A DNA stretch of 64,000 nucleotides from positions 114,398 through 178,397 of the forward strand of contig NZ_BOMG01000023.1 of NCBI RefSeq assembly GCF_016862075.1, in the 5' to 3' direction. This stretch comes from Actinoplanes couchii (GTDB lineage Bacteria; Actinomycetota; Actinomycetes; Mycobacteriales; Micromonosporaceae). The notes below the pieces were generated by a model. That model made no database searches and was not told where the DNA came from. It saw nothing but the letters and a program-made list of their open reading frames with translations. The translations under genes were made by a program, and so were the position numbers. How positions within the stretch are numbered: position 1 is the stretch's first letter; the number at the start of each line of letters is the position of its first letter. Below are positions 19,731 to 31,584 of the stretch, piece by piece.

Positions 19731-21671
19731 TCACCGCTCCCCAGTCTTCCCCGTCTCGGGTGAACGCAGAGCCGTGAGCACGGATTCCGCGGTCCGCAGA
19801 CCGATTCCGGGCACCGCGGCGATCTCCTCCGGGCTGGCCTCGGCGATCCGCTTCAGCGAGCCGAAGTGCCGCAGCAGGGCCTTGCGGCGCACCTCACCCA
19901 GGCCGGCCACCTGATCCAGGGCGGACTCGGTCATCCGCTTGGACCGCCGCTGCCGGTGGAACGTGATGGCGAACCGGTGCGCCTCGTCGCGGACCCGCTG
20001 CAGCAGGTAGAGCGCCTCGGACGTGCGCGGCAGGATCACCGGGAAGTCGTCGGCGGGCAGCCACACCTCCTCCAGCCGCTTGGCCAGCCCGCAGAGCGCC
20101 ACATCGGTCACGCCCATCTCGGCGAGGACCTCGGCGGTCGCGTTGACCTGCGGCTGCCCGCCGTCCACCACGATCAGCTGCGGCGGGTACGCGAACCGGC
20201 GGGCCTTACCGGTCAGCGGGTCGATGCCGGGCAGCTCGCCCGTCGGGAGCGGCTCGGCGGGCTGGTCGGTCTTCACCCGGGCGAACCGGCGCCGCATCAC
20301 CTCGGCCATCGCGGACAGGTCGTCCATGCCGCTGCCGTCCGGGTTGCCGCGGATGATGAACCGGCGGTACTCGCTCTTGCGCTCCAGCCCGTCCTCGAAC
20401 ACCACCATCGACGCGACCACGTCGGTGCCCTGGATCTGCGACACGTCGAAACACTCGATGCGCAGCGGGACGCCGTCCATCCCCAGGTTCTCGGCGATCT
20501 CCTCGAGCGCCTTGTTCCGGGTGGTCAGGTCGCCGGCCCGGCGCAGCTTGTGCCGCTGGAGCACCTCGGAGGCGTTGCGGGACACCGTCTCCATCAGCGA
20601 TTTCTTGTCGCCGCGCTGGGGCACCCGCAGGCTCACCCGGCTGCCGCGCCGCTCGGAGAGCCAGTCGGCGAGCGCGTCGGCGTCGTCGGGCAGCGCCGGG
20701 ACCAGCAGCTCGCGCGGGACGTCGGTCTCGCCCTCCTGCTCCCCGTACATCTGCCGGCAGAAGTGGTGCACCAGGTCGCCGGTGGTCAGGTCCTCGACCT
20801 TCTCCACCACCCAGCCGCGCTGGCCACGGACCCGGCCGCCGCGCACGTGGAAGACCTGGACGGCCGCCTCGAGGGGGTCCTCGGCGAACGCGACCAGGTC
20901 GGCGTCGGTGCCGTCGCCGAGCACGACGGTCTGTTTCTCCAGCGCCCGGCGCAGGGCCACCAGGTCGTCGCGGAGCCGGGCGGCACGCTCGAACTCCAGC
21001 TCCTCGGAGGCCTGGAGCATCTCCCGTTCCACCCGTTTGAGGAACTGCTCGGTGCGCCCGCCCATGAAGTCGCAGAAGTCGTCGACGATCGCCCGGTGCT
21101 CCTCGGGGCTGACCCGGCCGACACACGGGGCCGAGCACTTGCCGATGTCACCGAGCAGGCAGGGCCGGCCGATCTGGTGCGCCCGTTTGAAGACGCCGGC
21201 CGAGCAGGTGCGGGACGGGAAGACCCGCAGCAGCAGGTCGAGGGTCTCGCGGATGGCCCAGGCGTGCGAGTAGGGGCCGAAGTAGCGCACACCCTTGCGC
21301 TTGGCGCCGCGCATCACCTGCAGGCGGGGGAACTCCTCGTCCAGGGTGACGGCGAGGAACGGGTACGACTTGTCGTCCCGGTACTTCACGTTGAACCGGG
21401 GGTCGAACTCCTTGATCCAGGAGAACTCCAGCTGGAGCGCCTCGACCTCGGTGCCGACGGTCACCCAGTCCACCCCGGCGGCGGTGGTGACCATCTGCTG
21501 GGTGCGCGCGTGCAGCGACCAGACGTCGGCGAAGTACGAGTTCAGCCGGTTGCGGAGATTCTTCGCCTTGCCGACGTAGATGACCCGGCCGGCCGGGTCG
21601 CGGAAGCGGTAGACCCCCGGGGAGTCCGGAATGGTACCCGGAGCCGGGCGATAAGTGGACGGGTCTGGCAC
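19731..21671 (-). CDS. uvrC: Excinuclease ABC subunit C
   Basis: 646 residues. N-terminal GIY-YIG nuclease ([19 protein letters not shown] near residue 20), a Cys-rich segment (RTCSAGVF ... [15 protein letters not shown]), a UVR motif near residue 215, the RNase H-like 5'-nuclease half ([20 protein letters not shown]) and tandem HhH motifs at the end ([16 protein letters not shown]). It makes both incisions around DNA damage. GTG start. uvrA and uvrB are also in this window but as separate units. Confidence 0.97.
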   Translation of the reverse strand: MPDPSTYRPAPGTIPDSPGVYRFRDPAGRVIYVGKAKNLRNRLNSYFADVWSLHARTQQMVTTAAGVDWVTVGTEVEALQLEFSWIKEFDPRFNVKYRDDKSYPFLAVTLDEEFPRLQVMRGAKRKGVRYFGPYSHAWAIRETLDLLLRVFPSRTCSAGVFKRAHQIGRPCLLGDIGKCSAPCVGRVSPEEHRAIVDDFCDFMGGRTEQFLKRVEREMLQASEELEFERAARLRDDLVALRRALEKQTVVLGDGTDADLVAFAEDPLEAAVQVFHVRGGRVRGQRGWVVEKVEDLTTGDLVHHFCRQMYGEQEGETDVPRELLVPALPDDADALADWLSERRGSRVSLRVPQRGDKKSLMETVSRNASEVLQRHKLRRAGDLTTRNKALEEIAENLGMDGVPLRIECFDVSQIQGTDVVASMVVFEDGLERKSEYRRFIIRGNPDGSGMDDLSAMAEVMRRRFARVKTDQPAEPLPTGELPGIDPLTGKARRFAYPPQLIVVDGGQPQVNATAEVLAEMGVTDVALCGLAKRLEEVWLPADDFPVILPRTSEALYLLQRVRDEAHRFAITFHRQRRSKRMTESALDQVAGLGEVRRKALLRHFGSLKRIAEASPEEIAAVPGIGLRTAESVLTALRSPETGKTGER

Positions 21672-21687
21672 AGCTCCAGCCTAGTGC

Positions 21688-21720
21688 GGGCCTCCGACAG
21701 AAACGTCTGTGCGGAGGCCC
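21688..21720 (-). terminator. Hairpin between Rieske gene and uvrC
   Basis: The arms 21688-21701 and 21706-21720 form 14 pairs with one bulge. It lies 14 bp beyond the Rieske stop on the minus strand and before the uvrC start. Confidence 0.65.
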
Positions 21721-21734
21721 GGTGGCATCAGGTG

Positions 21735-22259
21735 CTAGGCGGTGACGATGTTGTCGCCGTCCACGGTGACCTCGGTCGCGGCGAGGGCCTGCTTGGCCGG
21801 GCCGGACGTCGGCGAGCCGTCCTCGAGCGAGTACTTGGCGCCGTGGCACTTGCAGTTGATCGAGCCGCCGGCGATCTCGGTCACCTTGCAGCCCTGGTGG
21901 GTGCAGACGTTGCTGAAGGCCTTGAAGGTGCCCTCCTTCGGCTGGGTTACGACGACCTCGTCGAGGATGACACCACCACCAACCTCGACCTTGGACGCGG
22001 CCACCAGCACGGTGCCGCCGCCACCGGTCGAGCCACCACCGGTGGAGCCGGAACCGGCGCCCTCGCTGCCGGCCGGGGCGGGCTCGGCGGCGAAGTCGGA
22101 CCCGTTCGGGTTGGTGCCGCTGGCGTCGGTGCCGCAGGCCGCGAGAGCCGCGGTGGCGCCGAGCGCGCCGGCGGTCAGCAGGACGCCGCGACGTGACGAG
22201 GCGGTGCCCGGTCGGTCCTGCGGGGTCTCGGCCTCGGTCCGCTGCTGCACGTCAGTCAT
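21735..22259 (-). CDS. Rieske [2Fe-2S] lipoprotein, Tat-exported
   Basis: 174 residues. A Tat-type signal (SSRRGVLLTAGALGATAA then LAAC, a lipobox) implies folded export and lipid anchoring. A Gly/Ser-rich spacer leads to a Rieske domain with both cluster motifs, CTHQGC and CKCHGAKY, providing two Cys and two His for the iron-sulfur centre. It is a small arsenite-oxidase/QcrA-like Rieske fold acting outside the membrane; redox partner unknown. The ATG at 22259 has GGAGGA 6 nt upstream, favouring it over a start 14 codons earlier. Confidence 0.92.
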   Translation of the reverse strand: MTDVQQRTEAETPQDRPGTASSRRGVLLTAGALGATAALAACGTDASGTNPNGSDFAAEPAPAGSEGAGSGSTGGGSTGGGGTVLVAASKVEVGGGVILDEVVVTQPKEGTFKAFSNVCTHQGCKVTEIAGGSINCKCHGAKYSLEDGSPTSGPAKQALAATEVTVDGDNIVTA

Positions 22260-22414
22260 CAGTTGTCCTCCACTACCTGTTCCTACCGCCAAAAAAGTCA
22301 CGCGGAGTCGCCCCGGGATACGGATCAGGTGCCGTGATCAGTTCAAAGGGCGGCGGCAAGATTTCTCCCGCTTCCTCCACGTTCGCCCGGCCGGTCTGCC
22401 AGCTGAGACAAACA

Positions 22415-22458
22415 CAACCGCGCCGGGGAGACCTTAAAAGACCAACCTGGCGCGGTTG
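22415..22458 (-). terminator. Probable uvrA terminator
   Basis: CAACCGCGCC (22415-22424) pairs with GGCGCGGTTG (22449-22458) around a 24-nt loop, 28 bp beyond the uvrA stop. Confidence 0.5.
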
Positions 22459-22485
22459 CTGAGAGTTGTCTAAGAACTTGCTAAG

Positions 22486-25425
<2,940 letters not shown>

Positions 25426-25504
25426 TGCCAGCCTCTCCGTACAGGTGTATGAGTCGAGCAGACACTCTAGCCCTGGGGTATGACAAGTCGGGGCACCCGG
25501 TCGA

Positions 25505-27331
25505 TCATCCGTTCGAGGGAATCGGCCAGATCTCCACGCCGCCCACGCTCTGGGGCTCGCCCAGGACCTCCACCAGAACCGACTTGAGCATCGCCTCATT
25601 CCGGCTACCCGGAATCAGCACGACCACACCGGCCCGCCAGTAATCGAGATCGGCCAGGAAGCGTTCCCGGTCCACCACCGGCAGGTAGCCGTACTCCCGC
25701 ACGCTCCACAGCAGTTCCGACGCGTAACGGTGCGGGGCCTGCCACGAGCCGGTGTCGTCGTACGGCGGATCGGCGGGCCCCATGAAGTAGCCGCGCGGCG
25801 TCGGGTAGTCCAGGTTGTTGAGGGTCGCCCAGCGCTGCCCGGTCCGCCCGGTGGTGACATCCGGCAGCGGTACCGTGACCAGGGTCTTCCCCTCGGCGAC
25901 GTACCGCTTCCAGGTCCCCTCGGTGAGGAACGGCGGCATCGGGTCGCCCTGCACCACCGGCAGCGGCTTGGGGATCAGCGGCACCAGCGCCAGGACCATG
26001 CCGATCCAGAAGATCTTCTTCTTCGGCGCGGGCACCCGGTCGGCCGCGAACGCCAGCAGCACCCCGGCCACCGCGGCCGGCACCATCGCGAACCGGGTCA
26101 CACTCACCAGGTCGATCACCGGGATGTGGCTGATCAGCCCGAACGGCAGCGGGATCCCGGTGTCGTACCCGAAGATCCGCACCTGCGGCCCGAACGACAT
26201 GACCAGCAGGAACAGCCCGGCGAGCGCGGTCGCCCGCAACGGCACCGACTTCCACAGCATCACGATCGCCACGATGATCATCACCAGGCCGATCGGGCCG
26301 AAGAACGTGTTGTCCTCGGTCGCGCTGACACTCAAGTGCCTGGTCAGCGCGGCGTTTCCGGCCAGCGCCTGCCGGGAGAACCAGCCCAGCGACGCCACGT
26401 CGGTGACGTAGGCGGTCGGCTCGAACGGCTGCCCGTGATAGTTGCCGGGGGCGAAGAACTGGTACCACAGCGGGTACGCCAGCAGCACGCCCGAGGTGAG
26501 CGCGGCCACCCCGATCCCGGCGCTGAAGTGCTTCCACACCAGACGGGCCTGCGGCCGGGCCATCGCCGCGTACAGGACCGCGATCAGGCCCATCGTCATC
26601 GCGGTGAAGAGCAGCGCCTCCTCGTTGATGAACACCTGCAGCACGATCAGCAGGCCGAGGATGACACCGCCGCGCACGATCCGGCCCGGTTCCCGCAGCC
26701 GCAGCACCTGCCACACGATGAACGGCAGAACGAAATTGCTGACGAAGTTCACGTGCCCGTTGGCGTGCGAGATCATCGTCGGCCCGAACCCGCACCAGGC
26801 GCCACCGATCCAGGCCGCCAGCCTGCTGTTCACCAGATGCCGGGACAGCACCCAGTACCAGGCGAACGCGGTCCCGGCCAGCCCACCGGTCACCAGCAGC
26901 GCCACCGTGACGCCGCCACCGAGGAAATGCGTGACCGGCGCCAGCGGAATGGCCAGCGCCAGAATCGACGTGTTCGCCATCATGTTCACGCCGACCGGCA
27001 CGTTGAACCGGTCGCTGAAGAACGGCGCCGCCCCGTCGAACACCACCCGCTCGGCGTGCGCGAGCATGAACAGGAAGATCCCGTGATCGTCGTCGTTCCC
27101 GTCGAGCACCCGCCCGTTCGGATCGATCCACAGCTGGCTCAACACCAACGTGGCAAACGCGACGAACCCGACAGCGATCCAGGTGTCAACCGCCCGCCAC
27201 CTGCCGGAACGCTCGCCGGATTCATGGGTGGCGACGTCCGCCGCCGCCTCTTCGGTCACCTCGTCAGCCGCACGCACCGGCCGAATTCTGCCAGAACGCC
27301 CCGCCCCCACCACACGGCGTCGGTCACCCAT
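25505..27331 (-). CDS. Polytopic membrane protein, GT-C glycosyltransferase-like
   Basis: 608 residues with about ten hydrophobic helices. The order resembles bacterial integral membrane sugar or lipid transferases: a first helix near residue 50, an acidic loop [15 protein letters not shown] near residue 75 (the first large outer loop, where GT-C enzymes keep catalytic acidic residues), then helices, and a ~130-residue soluble C-terminal domain. No specific family signature; GT-C is inferred from topology. The start is uncertain in the first 45 residues. Confidence 0.7.
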   Translation of the reverse strand: MGDRRRVVGAGRSGRIRPVRAADEVTEEAAADVATHESGERSGRWRAVDTWIAVGFVAFATLVLSQLWIDPNGRVLDGNDDDHGIFLFMLAHAERVVFDGAAPFFSDRFNVPVGVNMMANTSILALAIPLAPVTHFLGGGVTVALLVTGGLAGTAFAWYWVLSRHLVNSRLAAWIGGAWCGFGPTMISHANGHVNFVSNFVLPFIVWQVLRLREPGRIVRGGVILGLLIVLQVFINEEALLFTAMTMGLIAVLYAAMARPQARLVWKHFSAGIGVAALTSGVLLAYPLWYQFFAPGNYHGQPFEPTAYVTDVASLGWFSRQALAGNAALTRHLSVSATEDNTFFGPIGLVMIIVAIVMLWKSVPLRATALAGLFLLVMSFGPQVRIFGYDTGIPLPFGLISHIPVIDLVSVTRFAMVPAAVAGVLLAFAADRVPAPKKKIFWIGMVLALVPLIPKPLPVVQGDPMPPFLTEGTWKRYVAEGKTLVTVPLPDVTTGRTGQRWATLNNLDYPTPRGYFMGPADPPYDDTGSWQAPHRYASELLWSVREYGYLPVVDRERFLADLDYWRAGVVVLIPGSRNEAMLKSVLVEVLGEPQSVGGVEIWPIPSNG

Positions 27332-27420
27332 AGACGATCACTGACGGCCAATTCCACAGACCCCACGCCGCCGGTACGCCACACACCTCCCGCAAAACCC
27401 ACAGGTCACGTGCCTACCAC

Positions 27421-27473
27421 GCGAGGCAGGCGCCGGGTCACCACCGACCCGCGCCCGCCGGGCGTATGCGGTG
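27421..27473 (+). repeat. Partial copy (c) of the 110-bp repeat
   Basis: 53 bp matching the right half of the repeat at 31140-31249 almost exactly (GCAGGCGCCGGGTCACC onward to GTATGCGGTG). It lies upstream of the secreted-protein gene. Confidence 0.85.
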
Positions 27474-27590
27474 TTCCAGGCGTTCGAGCCGGTCCCCCAC
27501 CTCAGCCGTGGCACGAACCGGCATCGATTAAGGTGCATGTCGACCGGTCCGGGCGCCGCAGCACGCTCCGAGAATGAAGGCAGGGCCCGC

Positions 27591-28427
27591 ATGACCGACC
27601 CGGCACAGCACGACCTCGGCAATCGACGCCCCAGCCGATGGCTGATCCTCGGTGCGGCAGTGGCCGTCACCACCATCGCGGCGACGATCGCCGCTGTCAC
27701 TGCCACCAGATCCCCTGAATCCGGGCCCTCAGCTACAGGTCCCGGTTCGCCGCCGTCAGGTTCGCTGCCGTCAGATCCGCTGCCGTCAGATTCGTCGCCC
27801 TCTGATTCGTCTCCCTCAGCGGACGTGGACGTGCCGGAGGCGGCATCGGCCGGCCCCTCGGACACGTCGGCCGGCCCTTCGAACGCCGCCGGAGAACCGG
27901 CCGGGACATCCGTCTCCCCACCCGCCGTAACCTGGGAAACCCGGGGAAACCGCCGCCTCCCCGTAAGCAAAGCCGCCGGCCCGAAAGTGCTGACCGACAC
28001 GAACTCCGCCGGTTTCGCCCACACCCCCGAGGGCGCACTGATCGCCGCGGTGCACATCATCCGCAGGCTCACCACAATCGCGGGCGACGAGAATCGCATC
28101 CGTTACATCGAGGAGCACTACCTCCCCGGAGACAACCGCGACTTCCTGGTGCAGCGCTTCACCGGCCCCGGCTACGCCTCTTCAGCGCCCGGAGTCCCCC
28201 AGCCCTTGGTGGGTTACGTCTACCGGTCCTACACCGAGGACGAGGCCGTCGTCGACCTGGTGGTCGCCAACACGGGCCCCGGCTCCGGAACGGTTCCCTT
28301 CATCGCCGTCACCTACACCCTGCTCTGGAACAACGGCGACTGGCGGATGGAGGCGCCACCCGGCGGACTGCTCACATCGAACATGACAACGCCCGAGACC
28401 CCGATGACCCGCTGGTCCGATCAGTAG
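27591..28427 (+). CDS. Membrane-anchored or secreted protein with Ser/Pro linker
   Basis: 278 residues: short cytoplasmic start, one membrane helix (WLILGAAVAVTTIAATIAAV, near residue 20), a linker of SLPSDPLPSDSSPSD-type repeats, then a compact extracellular domain from residue 125 (TPEGALIAAVHIIRRLTTIA ... YTEDEAVVDLVVA ... LLWNNGDWRMEAP). The last part resembles proteins found in actinomycete conjugative/integrative elements, which is a recollection of style rather than a search result. Starts at 27537 or 27471 are also possible. Confidence 0.7.
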   Translation: MTDPAQHDLGNRRPSRWLILGAAVAVTTIAATIAAVTATRSPESGPSATGPGSPPSGSLPSDPLPSDSSPSDSSPSADVDVPEAASAGPSDTSAGPSNAAGEPAGTSVSPPAVTWETRGNRRLPVSKAAGPKVLTDTNSAGFAHTPEGALIAAVHIIRRLTTIAGDENRIRYIEEHYLPGDNRDFLVQRFTGPGYASSAPGVPQPLVGYVYRSYTEDEAVVDLVVANTGPGSGTVPFIAVTYTLLWNNGDWRMEAPPGGLLTSNMTTPETPMTRWSDQ

Positions 28428-28450
28428 CTGCCGGACACCCCTGCCACGGA

Positions 28451-28560
28451 GGCCACCGCATACGCCCGGCGGGCGCGGGTCGGTGGTGACCCGGCGCCTG
28501 CCTTGCGTTGTGGCCACGGGAGTGTGGTCGGTTCGTATCAGAAAAGCTTTTAGAAACGAC
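28451..28560 (-). repeat. 110-bp repeat, copy a
   Basis: On the minus strand this 110-bp sequence differs from 31140-31249 at only three positions. It begins GTCGTTTCTAAAAGC, and its TAA is the rsgA stop codon. It contains three small palindromes (AAAAGCTTTT, CGGGTC/GACCCG, CGCCCG/CGGGCG). Confidence 0.95.
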
Positions 28561-29599
28561 TGCTGCTCGGGGGCGCGGGGGAACGTCGTTGGCGGGACAG
28601 CCTGGCGGATTTTCGGCCGCTCTCCACCTCTACCTCGTGGTGTAGTTTGCGCCAGCTCGCCAGGCGTCTGGCGGTCAGTGAACCGTCGGCCACCGCGGCC
28701 TGGACTGCGCAGCCCGGTTCGGTTTCGTGGGCGCAGTCGTCGAAACGGCAGCGGGACGCCAGGTCCGTGACGTCGGCGAATGCCCTGGCCAGGCCGTCTC
28801 CGGTGTCGAGCAGGCCCACGCCTCGGATGCCGGGGGTGTCGATGACGGCGCCGCCGCCGGGGATCGGGACCAGGTTGCGGTACGCCGTGGTGTGCCGGCC
28901 CTTGCCGTCGGCGTCGCGGATCTCCTGGACCGGCATGACGCTCGTGCCGGCCAGGGCGTTGACCAGGGTCGACTTGCCGGCCCCGGAGCGCCCCAACAAC
29001 GCTAAAGTCCGATTTTTCGTGAAATAGGATCTAAGCTCGTCCACGCCCCGGCCCTGACGGACACTGACCGGGAGCACCGGCACTCCGGGCGCCAGCGCAC
29101 CCAACTGACGGGCCACCGCGGCCGGATCACGAGTGGTGTCGCTCTTGGTCAGGACCAGCAGCGGATCGGCGCCCGACTCCCACGCCAGAGCGAGCAGCCG
29201 CTCGACCCGGGCGTCGTCGGGCTCCGGATGGATCGGTTCGACGACCGCCACCACGTCCATGTTGGCGGCGAGGACCTGCCCGGACGAGTCCTTGTCGGCG
29301 GTACGCCGGATCAGCATGGTGGTGCGGGGCAGCACCAGCTCGAGCGTGGTGCGCCGGTCCGGCCAGTGCCGCAGCACCACCCAGTCGCCGGCGCTGGGAA
29401 GCGCGGCCGGATCACGGGCGGCTTCGATCATCACGGCACCGCCGAGGGTGGCCCGGGTCACGCCGGACCCGGTGAGGACGGTGCAGACGCCCCGGTCGGC
29501 CCGGAGCACCCGGCCGGGGGCGGAGTCGGGCCGGTCGAACCGGCGGAACTCGGAGACGAGACGGTCGTCCCAGCCCAGCTGGGACAGGTGGTACGACAT
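28550..29599 (-). CDS. rsgA: Ribosome small-subunit-dependent GTPase A
   Basis: 349 residues. Circularly permuted GTPase: an OB-like N-terminal domain, then TKSD (G4) near residue 150, GRSGAGKSTLVNALAG (G1) near residue 205, GKGRHTT (G2) and DTPGI (G3), and the C-terminal zinc motif with CRFDDCAHETEPGC. RsgA checks 30S maturation. The ATG at 29599 has AAAGGG 5 nt upstream. A GTG at 29638 directly follows the stop of a 15-codon leader ORF and is an alternative, coupled start. The last residues are encoded by the 110-bp repeat. Confidence 0.93.
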   Translation of the reverse strand: MSYHLSQLGWDDRLVSEFRRFDRPDSAPGRVLRADRGVCTVLTGSGVTRATLGGAVMIEAARDPAALPSAGDWVVLRHWPDRRTTLELVLPRTTMLIRRTADKDSSGQVLAANMDVVAVVEPIHPEPDDARVERLLALAWESGADPLLVLTKSDTTRDPAAVARQLGALAPGVPVLPVSVRQGRGVDELRSYFTKNRTLALLGRSGAGKSTLVNALAGTSVMPVQEIRDADGKGRHTTAYRNLVPIPGGGAVIDTPGIRGVGLLDTGDGLARAFADVTDLASRCRFDDCAHETEPGCAVQAAVADGSLTARRLASWRKLHHEVEVESGRKSARLSRQRRSPAPPSSSRF

Positions 29600-29638
29600 G
29601 ACAACCCTTTGCGATATGGGGGACGACGGGCCTGACAC

Positions 29639-29686
29639 TCAGGCGAAGGCCCCCGGGTGAAGGGACGCGGTGACTGCAGACAGCAC
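29639..29686 (-). CDS. Possible 15-aa leader peptide of rsgA
   Basis: GTG at 29686 is preceded by AAGGAGGT at ideal spacing and opens MLSAVTASLHPGAFA, ending in TGA immediately before a GTG in the rsgA frame (TGAGTG). Coding is inferred from the very strong ribosome-binding site and the coupling; no homology. Confidence 0.4.
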   Translation of the reverse strand: MLSAVTASLHPGAFA

Positions 29687-29786
29687 GCTCCTCACCTCCT
29701 TCGCTCACATCGATAGCCACGGTGATCGTTCGGCGCGTCTGCCACGACGGTAGTGGCGTCGTCACCGCCGCGAAAGCGAATTCCGT

Positions 29787-29798
29787 TAGGGTCGGTGC
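29787..29798 (+). promoter_or_regulatory. Leaderless-type promoter -10
   Basis: TAGGGT at 29787-29792, 6 nt, then the GTG at 29799; no Shine-Dalgarno. Confidence 0.55.
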
Positions 29799-30482
29799 GT
29801 GACGATCGATCCGCTCGCGCTGATGACCGACGTCGAGGCCGCCACCGACGCGCTGCTGGCCGACATCCCGGCCGACGTCGCCGCGCCGTCCCGGCTGCCC
29901 GGCTGGACCGTGGGGCACGTGCTGACCCACCTGGCCCGCAACGCGGACGCCCTGACGAACCTGCTGACCTGGGCGCGGACCGGGGTGGAGACCCCGGCGT
30001 ACGCGTCACCGGAAGCCCGCGCGGCAGGCATCGAGGCGGGTGCCGCCCGTCCGCTGGCCGACCAGGTCGCCGACCTGCGGCAGGCCCACGAGAGGTTCAC
30101 TGCCGCGGCCGCCGCGATGCCCGCCGAAGCATGGGCGGCGGAGCTGCCGATGGCAAGGTCCGCGGCCGCGGTCCCGTGGCTGCGGCTGTGCGAGGTGGAG
30201 ATGCACCGCGCCGACCTGGGCCACGGGTACACGCCGGACGACTGGCCGGCCGCGTTCGCGCTACGGCTGCTGCGGTCGATCGCCGCCGCCCCGCCGGAGG
30301 GCACACCCCCGATGACACTGCGCCCGGATGGCCTGGAGCACACGCTGGTGATCGGCGACGGGGCCCCGGAGATCAGCGGCCCCGCCCGCACCATCGCCGG
30401 CTGGCTCACCGGCCGATCCGACGGCACCGGCCTCACCGTCTCGCCGGACGGCGAGCTCCCCCGACCCGCGAGGTTCAAATGA
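29799..30482 (+). CDS. Maleylpyruvate isomerase-fold (DinB-like) protein, mycothiol-dependent type
   Basis: 227 residues. The N-terminal DinB-like helix bundle carries GWTVGHVLTHLARNADAL near residue 40 and EVEMHRADLGHG near residue 135, the metal-binding histidines of the mycothiol-dependent maleylpyruvate isomerase family. A C-terminal MDMPI-type domain follows. Members isomerise or conjugate using mycothiol; substrate unknown. It overlaps the metallo-beta-lactamase-fold gene (ATGA), suggesting a thiol-adduct detoxification pair. Confidence 0.88.
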   Translation: MTIDPLALMTDVEAATDALLADIPADVAAPSRLPGWTVGHVLTHLARNADALTNLLTWARTGVETPAYASPEARAAGIEAGAARPLADQVADLRQAHERFTAAAAAMPAEAWAAELPMARSAAAVPWLRLCEVEMHRADLGHGYTPDDWPAAFALRLLRSIAAAPPEGTPPMTLRPDGLEHTLVIGDGAPEISGPARTIAGWLTGRSDGTGLTVSPDGELPRPARFK

Positions 30483-31087
30483 GCGAGTATTCCCGTGACC
30501 TGGCCGAGGGCCTGACCCTGACGAAGCTGTCGGTGGGCCCGATGGACAACAACGCGTACCTGCTGTCGGCCGGCGACGACCAGCTCCTGATCGACGCCGC
30601 CAACGACGCGAGCCGCCTGCTGGACCTGATCGGCCCGGCGGGCCTGCGCACGGTGGTGACGACACACCGCCACGGCGACCATTGGCAGGCGCTGTCCGAG
30701 GTGATCCGCACAACGGGCGCCGAGTCGCTGGCCCACGAGGCCGACGCCGCCGAGATCCCGGTGGTAACCAGAACCCTGACCGACGGCGACACCGTCGAGG
30801 TAGGCGACCACACGCTGGAGGTGATCCACGTCGTGGGCCACACCCCAGGTTCAATCGTCCTGTCCTACCAGGGCAAACACTTGTTCACCGGAGACAGCCT
30901 GTTCCCCGGAGGAGTAGGAAACACCCGGGGCGTGAAAGAGAACTTCGACTCGTTGATCAGCGACGTGGAGCAGAAGTTGTTCGCCCGTTTCGGAGACGAC
31001 ACCGTCTTCTACCCGGGCCACGGCAAGGACTCCACGCTGGGCACGGAACGCCCGTCCCTCCCGGAATGGCGAGCCCGGGGTTGGTGA
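30479..31087 (+). CDS. Metallo-beta-lactamase-fold hydrolase (glyoxalase II-like)
   Basis: 202 residues. The metal motif THRHGDHW near residue 60, GHTPGS near residue 121, TGDSLFPGGVG near residue 138 and YPGHGKDS near residue 180 give a complete dinuclear site of glyoxalase II type. Such enzymes hydrolyse thioesters. It is coupled to the mycothiol-type gene before it, so a mycothiol thioester is a reasonable but unproven substrate. Confidence 0.9.
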   Translation: MSEYSRDLAEGLTLTKLSVGPMDNNAYLLSAGDDQLLIDAANDASRLLDLIGPAGLRTVVTTHRHGDHWQALSEVIRTTGAESLAHEADAAEIPVVTRTLTDGDTVEVGDHTLEVIHVVGHTPGSIVLSYQGKHLFTGDSLFPGGVGNTRGVKENFDSLISDVEQKLFARFGDDTVFYPGHGKDSTLGTERPSLPEWRARGW

Positions 31088-31139
31088 GATCACGCCGACT
31101 GATCCGTTGGTCACGGTCCACCCACGCGGCCAGGTAGTC

Positions 31140-31249
31140 GTCGTTTCTAAAAACTTTTCTGATACGAACCGGCCACACTCCCGTGGCCACAACGCAAGGC
31201 AGGCGCCGGGTCACCACCGACCCCCGCCCGCCGGGCGTATGCGGTGGCC
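31140..31249 (+). repeat. 110-bp repeat, copy b
   Basis: Same sequence as copy a (28451-28560) in the opposite orientation, with three substitutions. It lies 52 bp after the metallo-hydrolase gene; a and b form inverted repeats around rsgA and the detoxification pair. Confidence 0.95.
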
Positions 31250-31347
31250 ACTCCATTTCGAGCCAACATCCCCGCCAACGCTCCAGCCGTTCCCGGACCG
31301 GGCAAGGCAGACGTTCCTTCAGGCACCCCACGCTCGTCGACCCGAAT

Positions 31348-31402
31348 GTGCTGGTTCCACAAGACGCACGCTTGGGAAGCGTGCGTCTTGTGGAACCAGC
31401 AC
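31348..31402. repeat. 26-bp perfect hairpin
   Basis: 31348-31373 is the exact reverse complement of 31377-31402; loop GGG. No T-run follows on either strand, so it is not a simple intrinsic terminator. Confidence 0.95.
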
Positions 31403-31584
31403 GAGTTCGAATATCAGTCTCACTTCCTGCCTCAGTTCGGCCGAGCCCAACCCTGCCAGCCGTCACCTCCCCTCTCCGATCTCCTCGACTCGACGCACTC
31501 CGCTGTCCTCCCGAGAAGCTAGTCAGCCGTAGCCATGCCTCGGTGCATGATTGACACGCTGGCCTCGTAGCGAAAGAAGACTTG

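Larger units (their letters stand above)
31088..31584. other. Gene-free region with repeat and hairpin upstream of the TIR gene
   Basis: 497 bp. Contains the full 110-bp repeat copy b and a 26-bp perfect hairpin (both listed). Between the hairpin and the TIR gene I see only a loose -35-like TTGACA near 31548, without a convincing -10. Composition becomes visibly richer in A and T towards the TIR gene. Confidence 0.6.

Noticed and set aside
28182..28517. Short frame MATTQGRRRVTTDPRPPG shared by the 110-bp repeats
   Set aside because: The shared peptide only reflects the repeated DNA; the frames diverge at once outside it and lack ribosome-binding sites.
28451..31249. Composite transposon formed by repeats a and b
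   Set aside because: No transposase or target-site duplication, and rsgA's own stop lies inside a repeat, which does not fit a simple transposon end.
31348..31402. Similarity of the hairpin tip (GCACGCTTGGGAAGCGTGC) to a tRNA-Ser(GGA) anticodon arm
   Set aside because: A palindrome with a GGG loop gives this match cheaply; no other tRNA arms surround it.
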